From positions 3,410,001 to 3,474,000 of the forward strand of contig JANCRA010000032.1 in NCBI GenBank assembly GCA_024362935.1: a DNA stretch of 64,000 nucleotides. The letters are read 5' to 3'. Within the stretch, counting starts at the first letter, position 1; every line of letters begins with the position of its first letter. This document shows positions 1 through 10,300 of this stretch, piece after piece. A model generated the notes under the pieces. That model did no database searches. It had not been told where the DNA came from and saw only the letters and a program-made list of their open reading frames with translations. The DNA is from Setophaga petechia. Its lineage: Eukaryota; Chordata; Aves; Passeriformes; Parulidae. The position numbers and the translations under genes are program-made.

Positions 1-3000
1 ACATAAGGCAAACTTGAAAGAAAAGAATTCTAGATTTATCTACTACAAAGCTCCTTCACCCAGGGATTACGACACAGCCATTCAGATAGTATCTGCTAGA
101 TCATGGCACTGAAAGATGCCTACACATAAATACAGGCTTCTGGAGTACAGCTGTCTAAACATCCACCAGAAAAATACCTAAACAGGGACTAGAACTTCCA
201 GCAGATAATGCCAAAATATAGAATGTGCATGAACTGGCCTCAGAGCACCCAGAGGCAATCATGTGTGATCCATCTGAAAAGAAGTAAATTTCAGGAGCCT
301 CATTCAGCGTAGCACCAAGGTCATATTTCCTCCCATGACCCTGGTGTGAGCTGATGTGCCACAGCCCCCTATCTTGCTGGGCAGCATGGCCTCTCCAGGA
401 ACACCACCAGAGACTCTGCTACATGAAAAACACCAAAAATAGCCTTTGATTATCAGTAGTCTTATATGACACAATTTCCTTCATTTTCACAGCTCTGTGT
501 AGTCTGCATAGTTCCACAGACTATGGATAATCTCAGATTATAAAACAAATTCACTACTCTTTCAAAAGAGCAGCACTTGACTTCCAAGAGGACAACGGCG
601 TTTAGGAATTGCAATATTGGGACCGGTCAGCAGAGGGCAAGGCCAGCGTCAAATTTGGGATGTTCAAAGCAGAGGCACTCTGGGCCCTGCCCCTCTCCAC
701 GGTGTGCTGGGCTTGACCAGCTCTGGTAGTAAATGGGTTCAGACCTTGTGCTCACCAAGACAAGCCTCTCTGAGACCATAACTTGGGCTGTTTCCTCTCC
801 TTACAGAGAAAGTGAAGGTGACAGAAGATATCAAGCTTATAAACACACAAATCTCAGTGTAGAGCAAACTACAAGCACCCTGCACAACCAAAACATGCGT
901 CAACAGCATTCAGTCTTCTAGACAGGTAAAAGCAGAAGCGCTTTTCCAGGCATCATTTCACCCCCATGCTTCCATCTGCTCACCACTTCATTGAATTGTG
1001 GAGCACCATGTACACACATTCTCTAATGGATGTTATTGAAGACATCTATTTTCCTTGACACCCTGGAGCCATGGCATAACTGAGTTAGGAAGTAACGCCA
1101 CATCAAGATAAATGTGTTTTGCAGCATCAGTAACAAGAGAGATGCCAGAGAAGCTGTGTTTTGAATGAGTATTTTTGCTTTGATTTGTAACCAAGTCACA
1201 GACCAGCCTCAGCTACAGGTGACTGAGCTAAGTTGAAACCTATAGCATGAGACATGAGAACTAGTCATGTGCAAAAGTACCATGAAATTAATGCCTTGTT
1301 TCATCAAAGTAAATGCAAACTTTGGTGATCAAGAGAACAAGCAAAATTATTGCTATTGTATTTGAAGTTTGAAGAGGCTCTCCTATACTGTATTACATGA
1401 AAGAAAGTTTATATCACAATTTCATTAGAATGACCTAGGGGTGTGATTTCCATACTTACCAAGCACTTTATTGAACAGGGGCCTACTTGTGGGTATGAAG
1501 CTAAGCATCTTCACTAAGATAACATCTTTCTATCTTCTTCCTTCATGAAAAAAAGGTATGGTTACTTAGCCTCGACATTTTGCAATGATACTCTGTGCAT
1601 TTCTGTTCAAAATCATCCAGAGTGCCTAGATGATTTTGAATTAATCAACCTGGATACAACCCCAACTTTCCAAGGAAGCCAAGTGTTCATTATTTGGGTA
1701 TTTGTCTGAACTTGTTCCCAATACCTGTGTTTAGAACAAATAAAGACATAGATGACCACAATAAACCAGTAATATTTGTTGAGAGTTTACCTTATAATCA
1801 AATAAGGTACTTTATCATTGAAGAAAACAAGTTTTCTAATTATATTAATTCATTATTATTTATCAGTTTAATTAGTGCTACTCCAGTAAATATCTAAGTA
1901 CTCCTCAGCATATGTTTTGCAAAACCAGGTGCCAAAACTGAGTTGTACATTTTTCCCCTCTCAGAGTGGCAACACCTCTAAGAAAAAAAAAATCCCACAA
2001 CAAACCAACTTTTCTCATTGTTCTAGCGCCAGGTTTCTGAGGATCTATAATTTCACTGCTGCCTTACAACCCATCAATAGTGAAGAGCTATAACTGTGTT
2101 TATTTCTTCTTCAGCAGCAGAACATTTGATCTGTTGGTGGCCCCTGCCAGGGCTGGTTCAAAGCTTAATGAGCTGCATTAACTTTTAACAAGTGTTGTGG
2201 AAGAAAGAATATGTCTAAAAAATATCAGTAGTGCTGTTGTGTAAGTAACAGGAAAGCAGGTGTAAACACAGAGCCAGAACAGCCAGAAAGTATCCTGACA
2301 TTCTTCTTGCTTGACAAGCTTTATAGTGTAAACAAAAGAGCATCACCCAGTTCTTCCTGCCAAAAAGGGAATTACTCTTTGTTTTATTCTATTGTGAAAT
2401 GCTACCTCACACAAAATTTACATTCACTTCCTGCTGACACTTATGCTGCTCTTTCCTTCATGTATCTCTTAGTCTATTCTTACAGCATTTTCATCTCCAC
2501 TCTCACATCTCACAGTTTTTCACCACTTCAGAACTATTTCTCTCAACAATAACTTCTGCTTGACCCTTTTCTCCATCTGCTGGCCCAGCAGAGAGCATCC
2601 TGATACATGGAAAAAAGCAGAGACTATGCTGTGAGGAAGAATATGCTATAAAGCAGATACCAGAGCAAGTTTCCTTTGAGAGGAACTGTAGCTTGTTAAT
2701 TACAGCCAAAGTAAACTAAATGCCCCTGAATATAGAAGGGTCTTTTTATTTTTTAAAAATGCAAAAGTGACTGTTTTAAAAAAATTATCAATTCATAGAG
2801 GAAAACCAACAGACTTCGGAGGGAAGAAGAGGGAGTAGACCCCTTCTCAAGTTCTTGATAACTTTGTACAATGGAAAAAAACCACTGAATTTGGCATCTG
2901 TGCTAAGAGAGAAGACACGGCTCCACTACTTTCTGCATGCTCTGCCCTGATAGAGACTTACCGTAACGATGGAGCAGACGGTCACTACAGTTTTATGAGC

Positions 3001-3300
3001 AATAAAACTTTAAAGACACAGGGCTAACCTCTAAAGCAGACTTATCCTCTAAGACACTGAACTAATTGCACAATGAATCTGTGTTAGATGGAAGAAAAGT
3101 TCACAGGAACAGCAGCATGTGTCTTGACTCTTCTCCCTGCTTCACAACACTTACCTGTAACATATTTTCAAAAGTAAGCATGTATTGGACTTTCTAAAAA
3201 CTTACTCAGGAGCTATGCTAGGCTATTTTTAAAAATTTCATTTTCTGTTCTTCCATCTATGAGAAAAGAGAAAAGGAGACCAGTGATGCATTCCAGAAAC
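1..3300. other. intergenic DNA, no gene seen
   Basis: This stretch is moderately AT-rich and has stop codons throughout all frames; the longest open frames are about 60-80 codons and resemble nothing I know. I see no clear CR1 or LTR end, no tandem array and no RNA gene. It lies downstream of the minus-strand histone gene, whose transcript should end near 3280-3300. Confidence 0.6.
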
Positions 3301-3306
3301 TTTATT
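3301..3306 (-). terminator. poly(A) signal of the H2A-like gene
   Basis: The plus strand reads TTTATT here, which is AATAAA on the minus strand, 125 bases past the H2A-like stop codon. The minus-strand DNA just beyond it is T-rich and TG-containing, as expected downstream of a cleavage site. I see no histone 3' stem-loop (GGCTCTTTTCAGAGCC type) between the stop codon and this signal, which suggests a polyadenylated, replication-independent transcript. The function of the signal is inferred. Confidence 0.55.
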
Positions 3307-3431
3307 ACACACTTTAAAAATGCCTTAAAATGTGCAGGCAAAATACTTGACAAAGAAGTAAACACATACAAATTAGTGGTATCGAGTCCCAGCATCCATA
3401 AGTGCACAAACCAGACCAGGAAAAGCAAGTT

Positions 3432-3848
3432 TCACTGGCTACCACCATATTTTTGAGAAGCAACATTTACACTAGTTTTCTTCGGAAGGAGCTGAGAAAG
3501 GATATTCGGCAGAACCCCGCCTTGAGGAATGGTTACACAGGCAAAGAGCTTGTTGAGCTCATAATCATTTCTCACAGCCAGCTGAATGTGCCTGGGCAGG
3601 ATCCTTGTCTTCCTGTTTTCATGTGCAGCATTCCCTGCCAGCTCCAGGACCTCTGCTGTCAGGTACTCCATCACTGCAGCCAGGAAGATGGCAGCGCCAG
3701 AACCAATCCTGCCAGCGTAGTTCCCTCTCCGCAGGAGCCTATAGACACGGCCCACAGGGAACTGCAGACCTGCCCTGGCTGATCTGCTCTTCTTGGATGC
3801 TCTTCCAGGGCTGCCCGCCACTGCTCGTTTCTTTCCACGTCCAGACAT
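3432..3848 (-). CDS. divergent histone H2A variant (H2A.X-like tail), intron-free
   Basis: This open frame encodes 138 residues from the Met that begins MSGRGKK. An in-frame Met six codons upstream (MSLPVR) is possible, but MSGRG is the usual H2A start. The histone fold is complete: [10 protein letters not shown] (26-35), the L1 loop NYAGRIG (43-49), [15 protein letters not shown] (61-75), the RILPRH segment (82-87), NDYELNKL (94-101) and the docking segment [12 protein letters not shown] (105-116). Five of six acidic-patch residues remain (E61, E66, E69, D95, E97); the canonical E91 is Tyr96. The L1-loop Glu is Gly46 and the usual Pro48 is Ala53. The two lysines at the usual ubiquitin site are present (123-124). 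The tail reads KKTS...ASQKYGGSQ, resembling the H2A.X ending ASQEY with Glu changed to Lys and four residues added. It lacks the coding introns of H2A.Z and macroH2A. The TTGCCTGTCAG just before the ATG on the minus strand could be a 3' splice site after a non-coding exon. Family membership is clear; the subtype is uncertain. Confidence 0.85.
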   Translation of the reverse strand: MSGRGKKRAVAGSPGRASKKSRSARAGLQFPVGRVYRLLRRGNYAGRIGSGAAIFLAAVMEYLTAEVLELAGNAAHENRKTRILPRHIQLAVRNDYELNKLFACVTIPQGGVLPNILSQLLPKKTSVNVASQKYGGSQ

Positions 3849-6800
3849 TCTGACAGGCAAGGACACACAGAGGGCTGGAGGCCTTCAAAGAACTTGGGTG
3901 CTTGGGCTACAGCTAATGGACAGCAAGAGGAGGCAACAGCAAGGTCAGTTCTGCTCTTCCACATCTAGGGGAAAGCTCATTCTTTTCCTGAGGAAAGCAC
4001 TCACCACACACTACAGTTCATCAACAGCAGAGCTAAAATTTTAACAGTTATTGCCCTTTTCCAGCCTGCCTTTTAGAAGAAGGATCTCATTGCAAAACCT
4101 GTCAAGGTTTATTGAAGTTAGATATGAAGGGCTCAAAAAGAGAGAGGCTTTCCCCTGCTACTTGGAGTGCATTTAGGATTGAGGCAAAGTGGGTCTTCTT
4201 CAGCAAGATTTTTTTAAACACCACAACCGTTACCTCAAAGCTAATTTGAGGCTTGTCTCTTCTTTCAAGAGCAATCTGCATTATAGCTTATACTATCAAG
4301 TTACAACTTCCCTCCATTTCAAATCTAAAATGGGAAAAATTCTTGCAGCCTACAGCTTGTTATACTCAAAATACTCCGGGATATTTTCATGCACAGCTTT
4401 AAATAATTCCCTAAGCTGTATTCTCTGGCTTCTATGAGAATACTACTGGAGGTCTTCTGTACCAGGAAAAGGACAAATTGATTTGGACAGCACAATGCAG
4501 ACTGAAGAATAGAAATTACTATCTCATGATGAAGGATATTCAGCCTAGCTAGAATACTCTTACAACTGGACTAGCAAAACTACTCATTTAAATAACATTT
4601 CTAGTCTCTCAGTAAACAGGACAGTTAACTTCCAGCACAGCTGTTGACAACATACAAAAACACCCATCACTACATTAATATTTAGGGTTTTTACTGAAAG
4701 ATTTAACTATTTTTAAAAAATCAGAATAAGCTTTGAAAAGAAGGTGGAAAAAATAGTAAAAGTTAAAAAAACCCCCAGCTCCTAATAAAATCCAAGCAAA
4801 CTCCTTATCCCTATTACCAGACAATACTTTTTCCAAATTACTCACAGTAGAGTCATGCTGCGTAATAAAGGCAGCTAACTTACAAAATAACACAAGGCAC
4901 ATAACGCCAAATCTTCTACAATACATTATAAATGAAAAGTACATCACATTACCTTCAAAAATGTTTTTTTTTTTTTCCTAGTCTGTGACTTTCTGTAACC
5001 TACACCCAAGCACAAACAAGTCACGTAACACCTCTACTATGGGCCCAAAACCTTTTTATTAGCAACTTTTTCTCTTCACCAGTGGGTCACCTGGGTAATT
5101 AATGAGTCATTTACACATGTGCTTCATCTTCCCTCACCTAATCCCTGATTTGGGGCAAAATGAAGAAATACGTTACAGGTGCTCAGGAGCAAGTTGGCTG
5201 TGGAGAGGGGGAAGAAGGCAGGCTGTCTGCAGGGGCTGAGCCATAGCTCCATTTCAGCCTCATTATGGCACTGCCAGTTCTCACCCACTCTGCCTGGAGT
5301 ATTTCTGTCTGCATGGTTTGTGTAAAAGCAATCCTCTTCTTCCTGCTGAAGCTTGATAGAAATACATAGGGAAAATGGGCTTTGTAAATATATTTTTAGT
5401 TGGGTGGGAGGGGGAAACTGTGTTTTGCTTTTAATGTGTTCTGGGTAGAGTTATGCTTGGTTCACAATGTGTCTGAGCCCCACCAAGTGATGTGATGGGG
5501 CTGCTCCTAAGATTTAGGCTTCTGCCCCCTCTTCTGGTAACTCTGTCCCAGATGGAGCTCAAGCTTTACTGCGGGTCTGGTGCTGAGGGTGCTTGGTTAG
5601 TTCCTCTTTGTTCACCTGGGCAAAAATCTCACCTCAGGCAAAGGAATATTTTTGAACAGCCTTTAAAGAATGAGTGCTCACTTCTTGCTCATGTTCTTTC
5701 TGTGTTTGCTCTCTGGCACTCAAAGCAGTTTCCAACCAGCAGCATACAAGAGCTGTGGGTGTGAATGGTATTGCAGCCACAGAAGACGACTACCAGAGAG
5801 TACTCCCAGAAGCCCAGGCTCTGGCAAAATACTCAGACAACAAAACTGTCATGAACGGTTCAGCCTTTGGTTCTGCCTGCCAGACACCAGCTGTGGGTCA
5901 GAGCCTCACAGCACCTGCATTTGTGGCACTCACCCACTTTTTCTATGAGGATGAGCATTTAGTCTAAGCTGAGTGAGGCTGAGTTTCCTGCCACCTCAGG
6001 GCATTGAACAACCAGTATGGGGCACCCTCTGCATGTCCAAATGCCATGAGGATTGACGTCCTCTCTGAATTTCTCCTAATTCAGAGGCAGAAAAGCTGGC
6101 TGTGCCTTCCCTTCAGTAACCTGGATTTAGCACAGGGAAAATGGCCAGCCCACTTCACAATAACTGGCTGCTAAAGGGATGCCCAAAACCTTCTAACACG
6201 TGGAAGTGGAGCTTCTAAATTTTTATTTCAGGCCCTTGCTAGAGTTGAGACAGTCCAAACACACTCTTAAGGCAGGCTGGCAGGCTGTTTAGGGTTCTTT
6301 TATGGGCACTGAGATCTGGGTAAGTGTGCTGTCCATTGGGCTAGAGCATAAAAGGAAGGGAAAGGAGGCAGGAACAGGTCTCTTCCCTCTGCTATGTGTC
6401 TTTGAAAAGCAAGCTGAAAAGATCTGCTCAGTTCTTTGAAAGGGCAGGCCTAGGTGCCTGTTTGTTTGGAATGGGGTGTGATCCCAAGCAGATTAGGGTC
6501 ACCACATCTCACACACTTTTCAGTGTTTTCTGAGTGATACTTTTAACACGAACTCAAAACTGAAATAAAAGTAACTATCAAGAGACAGATTTGTGGTAAT
6601 TTCAGTTGGCTATCATCCAATCATAAGAATACTACAAGTACACCTGATTATGCCTAATAAGAATAGATAATATGGGTTTGATTGCTTATTTTATTTTATT
6701 ATTTTATATTTTTAACAGATCAGAGAAAGGAAATAAGTAGATAAACCAGTAGGGAAACAAAGCAGGGTATGAAATCCAAACAGATAAAAAAGGCTCAGTG

Positions 6801-6890
6801 AAATGGAAACAGAAGTTACGGGGAACCACAGAAAAAGACTGGGAGGGACGACAGTGAGTCAGTCACCTGTCCAACCTCCCTGCTCAAGCA
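3849..6890. other. intergenic region between H2A-like gene and PDCL3
   Basis: These 3 kb separate two divergently transcribed genes. The part next to 3849 should hold the H2A-like 5' UTR and promoter, but I see no convincing TATA or CCAAT arrangement. Positions 5040-5130 are AT-rich and contain GTAATTAATGAGTCA, a homeobox/AP-1-like cluster. Open frames near 5670-5967 (92 and 97 codons) match nothing I know. The stretch 6680-6715 is an A/T-rich run of simple sequence. Confidence 0.5.
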
Positions 6891-6903
6891 CGGTTATTCC
6901 ATG

Positions 6904-7008
6904 TCAGGCTGGATGGGGCTTGGAGCAACTTGGTTTACTGGCAGGCGTCCCTGCCCACGGCAGGAGGATTTTCGATCTTCAGGGTGCCTTCCAACCGCTC
7001 TGTGACCA
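6904..7008 (+). mobile_element. CR1 LINE 3'-end fragment beside the PDCL3 promoter
   Basis: The wording GGCTGGATGGGGCTTGGAGC, then TGGTTTACTGGCAGGCGTCC, CTGCCCACGGCAGGAGG and CCTTCCAACC follows the familiar avian CR1 3' region in order. The terminal octamer repeat is eroded. The fragment ends about 15 bases before the CpG-rich block and about 195 bases before the PDCL3 start codon, so it may lie in the proximal promoter. Confidence 0.75.
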
Positions 7009-7019
7009 CCCCTCACGGC

Positions 7020-7345
7020 TCATACCGGCCCGAGGCCTCCCGAGGCCAGGACTATCCTTATTAGGCGCTGCGGGAAGCGCCGGCGCTGGGTCCGCCCGCC
7101 CGGAGCGCCGCCTCCTCCGGCCGCGCCGCGCACGCCGGGACCGGCCCCGCCCGGCCTTGCCCAGCGCCGCTGCTCGGGCCCGGCCCGGCCCCGCAGGCAC
7201 CATGCAGGTGAGCAGCCCCGGTGCCCCCGTGTCCCCGCTCCGGCCTGTGCGGGCGGTGCTGCGGGGCCAGCCCGGCTGGGCCCCGCTGACAGCCACGGGC
7301 CGCCCTCCCCGGCCGAGGGCCCGGGGCAGCGGGGTGGGAGCGGCC
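7020..7345 (+). promoter_or_regulatory. PDCL3: CpG-rich promoter of PDCL3
   Basis: This block is very GC-rich and dense in CpG, in contrast to its surroundings, and spans the first coding exon. It contains GC boxes such as CCCCGCCC near 7147 and an ETS-like GCGGGAAGCG near 7071, and no TATA box at a fitting place. That is the usual look of a housekeeping CpG-island promoter. The transcription start is probably within 7080-7180, but the sequence does not fix it. Confidence 0.75.
7202..7207 (+). CDS. PDCL3: PDCL3 coding exon 1 (Met-Gln)
   Basis: Only two codons, ATG CAG, precede the donor GTGAGC at 7208. The rest of the exon is 5' UTR inside the CpG-rich block. The family begins MQDPN, so splicing to the GATCCAAAT of exon 2 restores the expected start. 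Confidence 0.93.
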
Positions 7346-10300
7346 CGGGTTCCTGTCGCTCTCTCGGGGCAGAGGTGGCTGTCACCTCTGGTGTTGCTCG
7401 GCAGCAACATGGCTGGGTTTGTGGCAGTTTGTTGCTTTTTTTGCAGCTACGGTACTTATTTCACTACCGTAGTGAGTGGGTCGGCGTATCAGGCACTGCG
7501 TCAGTATGATAGTAAATGGGGGGGGGGGGGTCGAGGGAAAGGTGACCACGGTCGGAGACGGGGGGAAAAAAAAAGTCTGGTGTTGTGTTTGCTGAGCTAC
7601 ATTGTTCTTTTTTTTTTATTTTCTTCTGTTTCTTCTCCCCTTCTGCCCCCTACCCCTCCCTTCCTGTGCCCCATAGTCCATAAGTACTGGGGCTTAGTCG
7701 GGGAACTGAGATGGTTGTCTGGCTGTGAACAGACCTGGTGTAAGGTGTGCTCATACAAGCTATAGCAAAGCAGTAGGTGTGTTCAGTTTGTAAACTGGAT
7801 CTAGGCCAAGACGATATGGAAGCACAAGCAAGATATGGGTGCTTATCACTGAGATTTCTTGTATTTTAAAAAATAAAATTGCCTGCTAAGTAAGAAAATC
7901 TCATACTCAGCTACTCTCCTTTTCAACAATACGTAGAGATGTATTGGCTTGTTTTGTGGGATTATTGCAATTATTTTACAGTAAAATCTCAGGAACAGTC
8001 TAGCTATAGATTTAGATCTGAATCCTTAGCAGTGGGCTTGGTTGACGGAAATGGCTTGCTTTTCTCTAGGCACTTACATAGTCACTCTGACTTGAATCTA
8101 ATAAGGAGACTTCCCATGTACTGAGTGCTAGGTCTGTAAGGTTTGTGCTTGTGTGTGTCTTGTCACTAGTGCTTCCTGATGCAGTGACCATTGATTTGGT
8201 GGCCTGTCCTGCTGAGGTCTATAAGGAAGCCCTCTGGCTATCATGCTTCTCTGTCACTCAGCTAATACCCTCTCCTTTTGTTGCTCTTTGTGAGAGATGC
8301 AGAAGTGGTTACAATGCTTCAGACTTTGGTACCCAACCAAGACCTCCTGTATGTGCTGTGAGTGGGATGGAATAAAACAAAGTCAGTCTTCAGGGTACTG
8401 CAGGTCTGTGGCTGGAGAGAAGCCTCGGCGTCAGGAGGATTTGCACTGTGGCTTTTTGGCACCATCCATCCAGTTACCAGTTTAGTAAATGTGTTAAATT
8501 CTACAAGTGGTAAAATTCACCTTGAAGAAATACCATCCATTTGTTGTTCTGTTCTAGGATCCAAATAAAGACACGGAGTGGAATGACATTCTGCGCAAGA
8601 AAGGAATCCTTCCTCCAAAGGAAAATGTGGAGGAACAGGAACGGGCAAAGGAAGAGGAGCAGTTTGCCATCCTTCAGAAATCTCTGGGTGAGTGACCAGC
8701 CTACTCAGGCAGCAGCAGAACAAGCCTTGGAATGGCTCCTGGAGGAAGTTTTCTCAAAGGCATTACCAGCAGCAATGTTTATATGCCATTCAACCAAAGT
8801 GATTTCAACTTCTGTGGGGGAGAAAAAACAAGTCTTGAGTCCTAAGTTATTCTTGAAGAAAATACCTTATAATTAAGTGATTTTATTTATATTCCTACTA
8901 TTGTTAGGAATAAGCATACTTCAGCCAGGGTGTAATTAGTAGGATGGCATGATAGTAAATACTGAATGGGAGCATTTTGACCACGACACTTGTAAACAGG
9001 TCTGACCTTACAGAAAATTTCCATGTGGAAGCATGAGGACATGGGGCAGAGTATACAGGAATACTCTGCATTATTTGACTTTAGTCCTTAAATTATTTAT
9101 TTTAGTCTTTAAACAGGCACAGATATTTGTGCTTAATAATGTTTGTAACACTTGTTGGCTGTTTTATGTGATGTAATTGGGGGACTCTGAGTAGGAGTTA
9201 GATAGTGATATATAGATTTGAAAATTGATCTTGAAAGTTGGGTGGTGAGAGTTTGGGAGGGTCCTCATTTTCCTTTTTAAACACAGGCCTCTAAACCAAA
9301 ACATTTCCAAGGACTTCCATTACCTCAGATAAACTTAATTCTTTTTTTTAAAGCTTTGTGCCCCACAGGACTGTAATGTGTCATTTTTCAGGTCTGTAAG
9401 TATACCAAAACTTCATCTGTGCAGGGTGATCAGCTGTTAATGGTATCAAACAAATATATTCCTGAGCACATGGATTCTTCCAGCACAGGAAAGCTTTGTT
9501 CTTCATGTCAGCTTTGTATTTTTATGGAAGTAAATGTTTGAAAACTGAAACAGGAGTGCAAAGGGAATCAGCCAGGTGAATGTGCATGTCTGTGCTGTGG
9601 CTGCTAAGCCTGAAAGCTTGTGCAGGTAGTTGGGTGCAGTCTAGGCAGCCTTCAGCTCAGAGGCCTTTTCCATCATATTCTTTCCATCTGTATGTCTAAG
9701 GCACATAACACTTCCTAACAATCTAGTAAGATAATAATAACAGGTTGAGAAAGCTGGGGCTGCTTATCGTGGAGAATGGAAGCCTTGGGGGAGAACTTTA
9801 GCGCCCGCTTCCAGTGTCAAAGGTACTGAAAAAAAGAGCTGGGGAGGGACTTTTTAGAATCAGAATAGAACCATAGAATATCCTGAGTTGGAAGGGACCC
9901 ACAAGTATCACTGAAGTCCCAACTCCTAAGGGCAGTTCCAACTTTGAGACTGTATAGTGGTAGATGGGACGAGGGGAAATGGCTTTAAGGTGAAGGACAG
10001 TAGGCTTAGATTAGATATTAAGAAGAAATTCTTTGCTCTGAGGGTTGTGAAGCACTGGAACAGGTTGCCCAGAGAAGTTCTGGATGTCCCGTTGCTCGAG
10101 GTGTTCAAGGCCAGGTTTCATGGGCTTTTGAGCAGCCTGGTTTAGTGGAAGGTGTCCCTCTTGGCAGGAAGGGTTGGAACTGGATGATTTTTAAGGTCCC
10201 TTTCAACCAAGTCATTCTATTATTCTAAGCTAATATTTTTATTGTTGTTCTGTTCTGTTCACTGCATACTTCCTATTAATCTGTCGTTAGAGTAAATAAA

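Noticed and set aside
3402..3782. Plus-strand frame of 126 codons
   Set aside because: It is the antisense shadow of the H2A-like gene. The minus-strand frame carries the complete histone fold.
6979..7410. Minus-strand frames of 121 and 143 codons
   Set aside because: Arg/Pro/Gly/Ala-rich translations of a CpG island, open only because stop codons are rare in GC-rich DNA.
6803..7765. Plus-strand frame of 320 codons
   Set aside because: It reads through a CR1 end, the CpG-rich promoter, PDCL3 exon 1 and far into intron 1. Only the ATG CAG at 7202-7207 belongs to the real product.
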